Assembly (NCBI GenBank): GCA_964588305.1
Contig: CAZPOP010000034.1
Span: 1 to 25,859 of the forward strand
Length of the DNA: 25,859 nt
Direction of reading: 5' to 3'
Source of the DNA: SM1-73 sp964588305
Lineage (GTDB): Bacteria > Zixibacteria > MSB-5A5 > SM1-73
Shown here: positions 16,129-21,877 of the stretch, piece by piece
Position numbering within the stretch: the first letter of the stretch is position 1
How the letters are laid out: each line of letters starts with the position of its first letter
The notes under the pieces: model-generated
The model's input: the letters and a program-made list of their open reading frames with translations, nothing else
What the model was told of the DNA's origin: nothing
The model's database searches: none
Program-made: the position numbers and the translations under genes

Positions 16129-17409
16129 ATGTCTAAGATGAATTTTGGAATAATTCTTTTTCTATTCTTGCTCTTATTCTTTTATCTTTCGCCTGATTCC
16201 TCCGCCGACAAGATCGTAATCCACATGGACCTCTCTCAGACCGATCATCTCAAGGCTTATGGGGTGGCCTATTGGGCTTTGGAGCAGGGACAGAATGTGG
16301 AGTGGCTGTTGAATTATAGAGGGGGATCCTTCATGATCGATTTTTCTGAGGAGATTGCGGACGTCTGCAGGTTGAGAGGGGTGGCGTTCGAAAGGATCGA
16401 CTTTTCCCAGGCGGCATCGATCTATAAGGAGATTGAGGAGAACAATATGGAGGTGGTTCTTTTGGAAAAAGCTCCCGCCATCGCCATCTACACTCCCCCT
16501 AACAAAGAGCCGTGGGATGATGCTGTTACCTTGGCCTTAACCTATGCCGACATCCCCTATACCACCCTGTGGGATGAGGAGGTCCTGAAAGGAGAGTTGG
16601 AAAAATATGATTGGCTGCACTTACACCATGAGGATTTCACCGGCCAATATGGGAAGTTCTATGGCCCTTACAGAAATGCTCTGTGGTACAAACAGGAACA
16701 GCTGACCTGTGAGCTTATGGCAAAGAAACTAGGGTATAGAAAGGTCTCGGACGAGAAAGGGGTGGTTGCCCGGGCAGTTAAGGATTATATGGCCAAGGGA
16801 GGCTTCGTCTTTGCCATGTGTTCTGCCACCGAGACCATGGACATCGCTTTAGCGGCAGAGAACGTTGACATCGTGCCGGAGGAGCTGGATGGAGACCCCG
16901 TCGATCCCGACTGCCAGAGCAGATTGGATTATACCAAAACCTTAGCTTTCACAGATTTTGAAGTTTCCTTAGATGCTTACAAATATGAACATTCCACCAT
17001 CGATACCACGCCAGATAAGACCGCGGCCCAGCTGGGACTGGAGGCGGACTATTTCACCCTGTTTGACTTTTCCGCAAAACTGGATCCGGTCCCCACCATG
17101 CTGGTGCAAAATCACGTCTCGGTGGTGAGAGGCTTCATGGGACAGAACACCGCTTTCAGAAAAACTCTGGTGAAAAAATACGTTACCATCTTAGGAGAGA
17201 CCGAAGGAAGGGATGAGGTGAAATACATTCACGGCAACTTCGGAAGGGGAACCTGGACTTTCTATGGGGGACATGACCCGGAAGACTATACCCACAGGAT
17301 AGGGGATCCCCCGACCGATCTGAGCCTGCACAAGAACTCCCCCGGGTATCGGCTGATTTTAAACAACGTCCTCTTCCCTGCTGCCAAAAAGAAAGAAAGG
17401 AAAACCTGA
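16129..17409 (+). CDS. Secreted conserved protein of the family often labelled 'asparagine synthetase B'
   Basis: The 426-residue product has a signal peptide: MSKMN, a hydrophobic core from about 6 to 20, and a likely cut at SSA26-D27. The mature protein opens with KIVIHMDLSQTDHLKAYGVA and has strongly patterned stretches: LHLHHEDFTGQYGKFYGPYR, MCSATETMDIALAAE around Cys231, LVQNHVSVVRGFMGQNTAFR, IHGNFGRGTWTFYGGHDPED, and a basic end, NNVLFPAAKKKERKT. I recall this family from Bacteroidota and related genomes under the database label 'asparagine synthetase B'. No AsnB glutaminase (Cys2) or synthetase motif is visible, so the label looks wrong. The Cys231 strand-turn resembles class I amidotransferase-like or ThuA-like folds. 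Function is unknown; a secreted or periplasmic location is inferred. It is a single-gene unit ahead of a repeat-rich gap. Confidence 0.82.
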   Translation: MSKMNFGIILFLFLLLFFYLSPDSSADKIVIHMDLSQTDHLKAYGVAYWALEQGQNVEWLLNYRGGSFMIDFSEEIADVCRLRGVAFERIDFSQAASIYKEIEENNMEVVLLEKAPAIAIYTPPNKEPWDDAVTLALTYADIPYTTLWDEEVLKGELEKYDWLHLHHEDFTGQYGKFYGPYRNALWYKQEQLTCELMAKKLGYRKVSDEKGVVARAVKDYMAKGGFVFAMCSATETMDIALAAENVDIVPEELDGDPVDPDCQSRLDYTKTLAFTDFEVSLDAYKYEHSTIDTTPDKTAAQLGLEADYFTLFDFSAKLDPVPTMLVQNHVSVVRGFMGQNTAFRKTLVKKYVTILGETEGRDEVKYIHGNFGRGTWTFYGGHDPEDYTHRIGDPPTDLSLHKNSPGYRLILNNVLFPAAKKKERKT

Positions 17410-17469
17410 GGACTTTGCACGTTGACGGAAACTCACTGTAATCGTTTTCTGTCGGATGCATCCCCTCAC

Positions 17470-17486
17470 TCCCGCCTGCGGCGGGA
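17470..17486. repeat. Short GC palindrome TCCCGCC-TGC-GGCGGGA
   Basis: Perfect 7-bp arms with a 3-nt loop. The same arms recur at 17538-17554, and the arm core matches the larger palindrome at 8608-8655. Confidence 0.75.
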
Positions 17487-17537
17487 TTTGTAACCTAACC
17501 CTCTCCCCCGGGAGATCGCGTCATGATGTCATTCTGA

Positions 17538-17554
17538 TCCCGCCTCTGGCGGGA
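17538..17554. repeat. Short GC palindrome TCCCGCC-TCT-GGCGGGA
   Basis: Same arms as 17470-17486 with a different triloop. It is followed directly by AGAAGAATCTCGAT, which continues into the composite repeat described next. Confidence 0.75.
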
Positions 17555-17745
17555 GAAGAATCTCGATTTTCTGGCTTATTGAAACTATTAGATTCTTCGC
17601 TTCGCTCCCTTCGACTTCGCTTCCTTCGACACTGAGTCTCAGGACGAAGTGCAGGGACGGTGGCCCTTCAATAAACTCAGGGTCACCCTGAACAAAGCTG
17701 AAGGGTGAGCAAAGCCGAACCGTCAGAATGACAACTGAGTGTCTC
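17555..17745. repeat. Composite intergenic repeat (dispersed-repeat-like)
   Basis: This stretch is built of short imperfect units: AGATTCTTCGCTTCGCTCCC, CTTCGACTTCGCTTCCTTCG, and CTCAGGGTCACCCTGAA, where GGGTCACCC is itself a palindrome. CCCTTCA (near 17668) and TGAAGGG (near 17699) are inverted to each other. Open frames through it are low-complexity (VEGSEVEGSEAKN) and look non-coding. I recall similar arrays as dispersed intergenic repeats in several candidate-phylum and Chloroflexota genomes. It fills most of the 17410-17828 gap; no gene is supported there. Confidence 0.6.
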
Positions 17746-17828
17746 CAAGGGTTGCGACACAGCCTCCGGGGCAGAGGGAACAATAATCAGGAACCGAACC
17801 GTAGAAATTCCTAAAACTGCCTCATCAG

Positions 17829-18101
17829 TTGAAAACTTACCAGATCAAAGTCAAGGTCGTAAAAATCCTGGAAAAAGGGGAATGTCCGTTTAATCTGAAA
17901 GTAGGGGACGAATTCGTTTTCGAGCATCTTCCCCCGCCGGAATTCTGCCACTGGGCATTTCACTCCCTCTTTCCCTTTATCACCGCTCTTAGATTCGGAG
18001 GCAACATCCCGTGGGAGAAAAAAGAGGGCGTCTGTCGTCTCTGTTGTCCAGATCCCGACAACCCAGTGGTATTCGAGATCTCCAGGATTGAAAAGCAGTA
18101 G
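17829..18101 (+). CDS. TIGR04076-family small protein
   Basis: The 90-residue protein matches the TIGR04076 pattern: KVKVVKILEKGECPFNLKVG at the start (Cys19), GDEFVFEH, PEFCHWAFHSLFPFITALRF with a central Cys, GGNIPW, then CRLCCPDPDNPVVFEISRIE with a CxxCC cluster near the end. The conserved cysteines suggest metal binding or a redox role, but the family has no assigned function. The first codon is TTG at 17829, because no ATG/GTG lies nearer in frame and the N-terminus matches the family there. No clear SD is seen, so expression may be low or the start may have been altered by the adjacent repeat. The next gene begins 55 nt downstream on the same strand. Confidence 0.75.
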   Translation: MKTYQIKVKVVKILEKGECPFNLKVGDEFVFEHLPPPEFCHWAFHSLFPFITALRFGGNIPWEKKEGVCRLCCPDPDNPVVFEISRIEKQ

Positions 18102-18143
18102 TGCCCGAAGAATCAAGATTCGCAGGAGCCGGGCAGCTGGATC

Positions 18144-18150
18144 AAGGAGG
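18144..18150 (+). promoter_or_regulatory. Strong ribosome binding site for the barrel gene
   Basis: AAGGAGG is 6 nt before the GTG at 18157. It fixes that GTG as the start although the frame is open further upstream to 18088. Confidence 0.75.
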
Positions 18151-18156
18151 TTAAAA

Positions 18157-19020
18157 GTGCGCATCTTTCTAACCATTATCCTGTTCGTGGCCCTATCAGG
18201 ACTATCCCAAGCCAATGGACAAGAGGTAAAAACTGGTGGGATAACCTTCAGTGTCGGCCTTGAATCGTTTCCCGGAAAGACCTATTACCGGCTGGAATGT
18301 CTGAGGTACGAGGATGGGGAATCCAGGGACTATAAAACGACTCAAGCCGAAGACCCCATGAATTCCTTAAATCTGACCCTGCGAGTGGCTAAAATGGGCC
18401 GATTCGGCTCCAGTAACCTTTTTGCCGGAATAGAGGTGGGAGTATCTGTGCCCGTTTCTGGTTACGAGAAGTCATGGAATTTACCGGCACTGACCCCCGA
18501 TCTTAGCGGGGAGATTCATTACGCGGGATTCTGCTGAGGGGCTCTGAGCAGACATTATTCCCAGTCTGGGAAGAAAGAGACCAAGACAAGCGTTTTCCCA
18601 ATTCTCGGAAGACTGAGCTACCAAAGATCTATCCGGGATGATGTCAGCTTCCATTTAGCGGTTGCGTCCGGCGCCTATCTGTTTCATTCAAGTCACACCA
18701 CCATTGCGACTCAGACGTATGCGGACGATTTTCAGCCCTGGGAGAAAGGGGATGTGGTGCAGGACGTTTGGAGGAATCATTTTACTGCTGCCGCTCCGGG
18801 GGGAGAAGGATCGATTGGCTTCTCCTATAGATTAGGCCCTTCTGTTTCTCTGGGATTAATCGGCAGATTTATCTTTATATCAAAGATCGAAGACACCAGC
18901 GAGTACGCCGATTACTACAAGCCGGAGTGGAACCCGGCGGAAGCTCAATTATCGACCATGAAGTATGGCGAAGAGTATGGCGGGGTCGCCTGGGGCGTGG
19001 GCGCGATGCTTATATTCTGA
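18157..19020 (+). pseudogene. Outer-membrane beta-barrel protein interrupted by one in-frame TGA
   Basis: From the GTG at 18157 one frame runs for 288 codons to a TGA at 19020 with a single interruption, TGA at 18535-18537. The N-terminus VRIFLTIILFVALSGLSQA is a signal peptide (cut near QA-NG or NG-Q). The rest alternates polar and hydrophobic residues with frequent Tyr, Gly and Phe (LFAGIEVGVSVPVSGYEK, LSLGLIGRFIFI-like strands) and ends in GVGAMLIF, where the terminal Phe is the outer-membrane insertion signal read by BAM. After the stop the frame carries on as GALSRHYSQSGKK, with sound coding character to the end. The simplest view is a recent nonsense mutation, making a pseudogene with a 126-residue product. 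Readthrough or, much less likely, selenocysteine are alternatives. It lies 55 nt after the TIGR04076 gene. Confidence 0.75.
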
Positions 19021-19084
19021 TCGCCAAGCGGTCAAGCCAGCGCCAAGAGGGCTACGAAAAAAGCGCAGCAGGGGGTGATCGGGG

Positions 19085-19324
19085 GTGCCCGCTTCTTTTG
19101 TAGAACGTCGAAACCTTACCATGCGAATGCACATGGGACGGTTCACCGGACTAACAAATGCCTTCCCCAGAAAGCTTAGCCGTCTCAAATGCGCTCTTGC
19201 TCTGCACTTCTTTCATCACAGTTTTATAAGGATACAACAGACTCTTAGAACTACCCGCCCTATGGCACCGGGCATAACAGATCATATCTGGAGTTGGGAG
19301 GAACTTTCAGGGACAGAAAACTAG
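19085..19324 (+). pseudogene. IS1-like transposase, C-terminal remnant
   Basis: The frame reads VPASFVERRNLTMRMHMGRF, then TGLTNAFPRKLSRLKCALAL, then HFFHHSFIRIQQTLRTTRPM and APGITDHIWSWEELSG. This is the conserved end of transposases annotated as IS1 family in many environmental genomes (VERxNLTMRM...RLTNAFSKK...ALHF...RIHxTLR...TPAMxAGITDHxW). The N-terminal and central parts, including most of the DDE core, are not found upstream, where the barrel gene ends at 19020. No matching terminal inverted repeats were recognised. It is therefore a decayed fragment and a sign of past insertion in this region. Its end overlaps the 3' end of the convergent protease gene at 19321. Confidence 0.72.
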
Positions 19325-19752
19325 TCAATCCGCTTGACGTTTATTGTGTTTTTCTTGATGTTGAAATTCACTTCATAATTGTCGAAGAAGCCTATCGTTC
19401 CGAGCATTCCATAGGGCATGTCTTCCTCGTCGGGTTCACAGGTGAAACCGACATCGCATTCATGATCCCAACCGCCAATTTCAAGAACTACTCTATGGAA
19501 ATATGCACATCGACTTCCACCCGCAGCCCCTGCGAATTTTACCTTTTTCCCCTTTGGGATGGCTATGCCGAGCCTTTCTCCCATCCATTTGGGGAATACA
19601 CAATAGTCCGCACCCGTATCCAACAGCGCAAGAGTGCGCAGACGTTGTTTTTGATATTTTATGGCAATATGAACGGTGGGACGAATGGCCCAGGTTCTAC
19701 TTGGGAATGCTTCGCTTCGAGGACATGGCCATTTCTTGTAATCGAACTTCAT
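19321..19752 (-). CDS. Retropepsin-like aspartic protease
   Basis: The 143-residue protein has the single-domain layout of retroviral-type aspartic proteases, which act as homodimers. The catalytic motif is LALLDTGADYCVFP with Asp45-Thr-Gly-Ala. A second signature near the end, GMLGTIGFFDNYEVNFN, fits the ILGxxGFFxxFxVxFD pattern. There is no signal peptide or membrane segment, so it is probably cytoplasmic. The ATG at 19752 overlaps the stop of the upstream DUF5678 gene by one base (TAATG), so the two are translated together, with a consensus promoter upstream. The neighbour may be a regulator, inhibitor or substrate. The protease is convergent with the IS1 remnant and its 3' end touches that frame. 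The natural target is unknown. Confidence 0.85.
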   Translation of the reverse strand: MKFDYKKWPCPRSEAFPSRTWAIRPTVHIAIKYQKQRLRTLALLDTGADYCVFPKWMGERLGIAIPKGKKVKFAGAAGGSRCAYFHRVVLEIGGWDHECDVGFTCEPDEEDMPYGMLGTIGFFDNYEVNFNIKKNTINVKRID

Positions 19753-19967
19753 TAAAGAATATAGTTCATGGCTTTCGAAGCCACCTTAATTAGAATGGGG
19801 TCGTCTTCTCCTTTTTGCGAAGCTCTATCAATCGCCTCCCTGGCGGAGTTTCCACTCCCACTAATCACAAGTCGCCCTTCCTTGAGAGAAAGGGCTACCC
19901 ATTTACCCTCAAAACCCTCAAGGATTTTTGACATATCAATATAGGATTTCTTTTTTGGCACGAACAT
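19752..19967 (-). CDS. DUF5678-family small protein, partner of the aspartic protease
   Basis: The 71-residue product contains FEGKWVALSLKEGRLVISG, then AREAIDRASQKGEDDP. This matches DUF5678 (GKWVAL...G.VIASG...EA...A...G.xDP). The fold is probably a small alpha/beta unit of unknown role, and in several genomes such proteins sit next to other small regulatory or toxin-antitoxin-like genes. The N-terminus is basic (MFVPKKKSYID). The ATG at 19967 is preceded by GGAGAGGTG. It shares a base with the next gene's start (TAATG). Transcription should start near 20058 from the promoter at 20065-20093. A role as antitoxin-like or targeting partner of the protease is inference from gene order alone. 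Confidence 0.72.
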   Translation of the reverse strand: MFVPKKKSYIDMSKILEGFEGKWVALSLKEGRLVISGSGNSAREAIDRASQKGEDDPILIKVASKAMNYIL

Positions 19968-20064
19968 TTCACCTCTCCTCTCTTTTATCGACTAAAAGAA
20001 CGGAGAACTATATTTAATTCTAATCTGTTTCTGAAAGAACCCTTCCACCAATTTCTACGCTTCT

Positions 20065-20093
20065 ATTATACGTTCTAAAAAGAGTTTTGTCAA
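20065..20093 (-). promoter_or_regulatory. Consensus sigma-70 promoter for the DUF5678/protease pair
   Basis: Minus-strand TTGACA (20088-20093), 17 bp, TATAAT (20065-20070): both boxes are perfect and the spacing ideal, giving a leader of about 90 nt before the ATG at 19967. Such a strong promoter ahead of two small genes suggests high or tightly repressed expression. Confidence 0.85.
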
Positions 20094-20195
20094 CTTAAAA
20101 ATGAAGAATTTTCGTAATCTGAAAACGTGAAATCCTTGAACTTAAGTAAACAAGACATTTTTTGACATCTCGTCTGCCCATTCTATTTTTCTCTG

Positions 20196-20514
20196 AAATT
20201 AGGACACTACACCGGAACAGAGATGCCTGACCTGGGAAACCGGGATTGGTGACCTTGGTGAGCTTGGTGAGGATCGCTTTCAATTTTTCTCAGTCGAATG
20301 TCGGGTAGCTTCCTCCGGTCGCAACCTCATTTGTCGATTTGGATCCATAGGAAGTCAACTGAGCGACCTACAAAAGTCTCGACTCCCGCAAGGGGAGTTT
20401 CTGTGTGCCAACTACTGCACCTTGAGGCATTCATCATATATTCGTCTCCCATACACGGTCGGGCTATCCTTTTCACCACTAAAGTTATGGTGATTTTGGG
20501 TGGTGTCCTAATTT
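20196..20514. repeat. Possible mobile-element relic bounded by 12-bp inverted repeats
   Basis: AAATTAGGACAC (20196-20207) and its exact reverse complement GTGTCCTAATTT (20503-20514) enclose about 295 bp. Inside are a 3 x 9-bp tandem repeat TTGGTGASS (20246-20272), a copy of the GAATGTCGGGTAGCTT repeat (20296-20311) and a hairpin ACTCCC/GGGAGT (20382-20398). No transposase is encoded, so a MITE-like or internally deleted element is the best guess. Confidence 0.45.
20296..20311. repeat. Repeat GAATGTCGGGTAGCTT, copy 1
   Basis: This 16-bp sequence is identical to 21741-21756. Here it is followed by TCCTCCGGTCGCAACC and, further on, GCGACCTACAAAA near 20363, which resembles the end of the second copy. 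Confidence 0.65.
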
Positions 20515-20535
20515 TGGAATATTTTTTTTGGAATG

Positions 20536-20575
20536 AAAAAATGAGACAACTTAAAATGTCAAAATTGTCTCATTT
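20536..20575 (-). terminator. Rho-independent terminator of the RelE-like cassette
   Basis: On the minus strand AAATGAGACAA (20565-20575) and TTGTCTCATTT (20539-20549) form an 11-bp stem with a 15-nt loop, followed by further T residues. It lies about 35 nt past the toxin gene stop. The stem is rather AT-rich. Confidence 0.6.
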
Positions 20576-20609
20576 GGGCAGGCGTTAAAAGCACAAAGGA
20601 ATTGAAGCA

Positions 20610-20912
20610 CTATCTATAGCCAATCCCACTTGCAGTGTCTGCATCAAGTGGTAAAACGATTTTTTCCTTCTTTGTGACTTCATACACAATTCTTAAATCG
20701 GACATTTTCCATCGATAGCTTTCTGAGGGATAATCAGCTTGGGGGGCAAGTTTTTTTATTCTTGTTGGATGTCTTGGTTGGTAAAAGGGATTTTCCGTCA
20801 CATCTGCTTCAAACTTTGGGATATATTTTATCTTTTCAGGGCGAGTTTTGAAGAATTTGGTAAATTGCTTCTTCGGTTCAGCTATTGTCCATTTTGTTCT
20901 TTTAACAGTCAT
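20610..20912 (-). CDS. RelE/ParE-superfamily toxin-like protein
   Basis: The 100-residue protein has a RelE/ParE-like C-terminal half: HPTRIKKLAP, then YRWKMSDLRIVYEVTKKEKI and VLPLDADTASGIGYR. In relatives this part holds the beta-sheet and the basic and tyrosine residues that act on mRNA at the ribosome. The N-terminal half (KKQFTKFFKTRPEKIKYIPK) is basic. It starts 11 nt after the preceding unknown gene, so they are co-expressed, and a terminator follows. If it is a toxin, the antitoxin should be the preceding gene or the DUF3467 protein, neither of which belongs to a classic antitoxin family that I recognise. Loss of some catalytic residues is possible, as family members vary. Confidence 0.72.
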   Translation of the reverse strand: MTVKRTKWTIAEPKKQFTKFFKTRPEKIKYIPKFEADVTENPFYQPRHPTRIKKLAPQADYPSESYRWKMSDLRIVYEVTKKEKIVLPLDADTASGIGYR

Positions 20913-20923
20913 GTTTTCTTAGC

Positions 20924-21217
20924 TCAAGCGATTCCAATTTGCTTCTTAAATCTTTGCCAATTACAACTTACCTTTTTATCCCTCTTATACTGTTCATGGG
21001 CTCTCCAAATTCTTTTCTTGGCTCCAGGGATACTATCGATTTCTGCCGAAGCTTCCCATATTTCAAGGGTCTCTTTGAATTGCTGAGTGTCTTTCTGCTC
21101 CAATAAGAAAACCAGCGATTCCACTAAAGCATCCAAGAAAGCTTCTTTGTTATCAACACGCAAAAGTATCGAGCGTATCTTACTCTTGTCTCTTGGAGTA
21201 ATGGTGATTCGTTTCAT
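20924..21217 (-). CDS. Unknown small protein, candidate antitoxin of the RelE-like cassette
   Basis: I do not recognise this 97-residue protein. From the ATG at 21217 it reads MKRITITPRDKSKIRSILLR, followed by a helical acidic segment (FLDALVESLVFLLEQKDTQQ) and a basic C-terminus (AKKRIWRAHEQYKRDKK...WQRFKKQIG). A longer start at 21265 would overlap the DUF3467 gene by about 45 nt and is less likely, because ATG 21217 comes 1 nt after that gene's stop. It ends 11 nt before the toxin-like gene. A short N-terminal strand followed by helices would suit an antitoxin with a DNA-binding front, but this is positional inference only. Confidence 0.6.
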   Translation of the reverse strand: MKRITITPRDKSKIRSILLRVDNKEAFLDALVESLVFLLEQKDTQQFKETLEIWEASAEIDSIPGAKKRIWRAHEQYKRDKKVSCNWQRFKKQIGIA

Positions 21218-21218
21218 C

Positions 21219-21527
21219 TTATTTTTTTTCGAATTTCTTCTCATACTTACTATAATTATCGGCAAGAGCCTGAATCAGTGAAGGAATAAGTTTTGCAGGG
21301 AAAGCTATTTTGGCTTTTATATGTGCTCTTATCTTTTTGGTTGTTCTGATTTCCTTGTCTTGTTCTGGGGTTGGAGGAAGAATTTCGCAAAATTCCAACG
21401 AAAAGTCGTAGGGATTATGTCTTATAACAGCAAAATTGCTGTAAATTCTATCCTTTGGTTCTTTTTCATAAGGAACAACAGCAACGGTTAATTCTTTTGC
21501 TTCTTTCTCGTTTTTCGGTTTTGGCAT
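21219..21527 (-). CDS. DUF3467-family protein
   Basis: The 102-residue protein matches DUF3467: RIYSNFAVIRHNPYDFSLEF, CEILPPTPEQ, and IPSLIQALADNYSKYEKKF, with the typical 'spN...v..sP.eF.ldF' front and 'P...k.ll.aL..Nl.kYE..f' end. The function of the family is unknown. It is the first gene of the three-gene cassette: AGGAG stands just before the ATG at 21527, and the next gene starts 1 nt after its TAA. A promoter lies about 100 nt upstream. It may belong with the toxin-like module as a third component or be an independent gene sharing the transcript. Confidence 0.75.
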   Translation of the reverse strand: MPKPKNEKEAKELTVAVVPYEKEPKDRIYSNFAVIRHNPYDFSLEFCEILPPTPEQDKEIRTTKKIRAHIKAKIAFPAKLIPSLIQALADNYSKYEKKFEKK

Positions 21528-21625
21528 AATTACTCCTGAAATTTGATTGCTTTGGCGATGAGAATCAAAATTGTTAATACTTTTTCCAGATTTTTACGTT
21601 TTGCCCAGCACCTACTGCTATTAGA

Positions 21626-21653
21626 AATTTAAAGATATATGAAATTTTGTCAA
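21626..21653 (-). promoter_or_regulatory. Promoter of the DUF3467/RelE-like cassette
   Basis: Minus-strand TTGACA (21648-21653) and TAAATT (21626-21631) are 16 bp apart, about 100 nt before the ATG at 21527. The -35 context (AGCTTGACAAAA) resembles that of the promoter at 20065-20093 (AAGTTGACAAAA). Confidence 0.55.
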
Positions 21654-21740
21654 GCTAAAAATTTGATATTTTCAAAATTAATCTTTAATAAACATTCATT
21701 ATTTCCTCGCAAATATCGTGCTCATTTCACGAAGTCACTA

Positions 21741-21787
21741 GAATGTCGGGTAGCTTTCCCGCCAAGGGCGGGCTCGCAACCCGACCT
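21741..21787. repeat. Nested palindrome containing GAATGTCGGGTAGCTT, copy 2
   Basis: GTCGGGT (21745-21751) pairs with ACCCGAC (21779-21785 region), and CCCGCC-AA-GGGCGG lies inside. The first 16 bp equal 20296-20311. The end CCCGACCTACAAAA resembles the end of the first copy. No coding potential. Confidence 0.7.
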
Positions 21788-21825
21788 ACAAAACTTTTTA
21801 TTGTCCAACACAATCTCGTTTTTTT

Positions 21826-21861
21826 AATCCCCCTTTAGTCCCCCTTTACAAAAGGGGGATT
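21826..21861. repeat. Inverted repeat AATCCCCCTTT...AAAGGGGGATT
   Basis: Perfect 11-bp arms with a 14-nt centre holding another CCCCCTTT. It lies just past the stop of the propeller lipoprotein gene, but on that gene's strand it is followed by A rather than T, so it is a repeat rather than a classic terminator. It resembles dispersed elements of this kind that I recall from other environmental genomes. Confidence 0.6.
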
Positions 21862-21877
21862 TAGATAAGAAGAGAGG

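Noticed and set aside
17470..17745. Possible CRISPR array
   Set aside because: The repeats are short palindromes of varying length with no regular spacers, and no cas gene is in the window.
17529..17783. Minus-strand frame of 84 codons
   Set aside because: It is a low-complexity reading of the composite repeat (VEGSEVEGSEAKN) and has no start context.
18535..18537. TGA recoding as a general feature of this organism's code
   Set aside because: Other genes here, such as priA and the REC-GAF-PAS gene, end in TGA at natural positions, so TGA is a stop.
20095..20283. Minus-strand frame of 62 codons upstream of the DUF5678 promoter
   Set aside because: It overlaps the -35 box and the inverted-repeat end, and has no recognised motif or SD.
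21826..21861. Terminator after the propeller lipoprotein gene
   Set aside because: The stem is good, but in that gene's direction A residues follow it, so it does not fit an intrinsic terminator; treated as a repeat.
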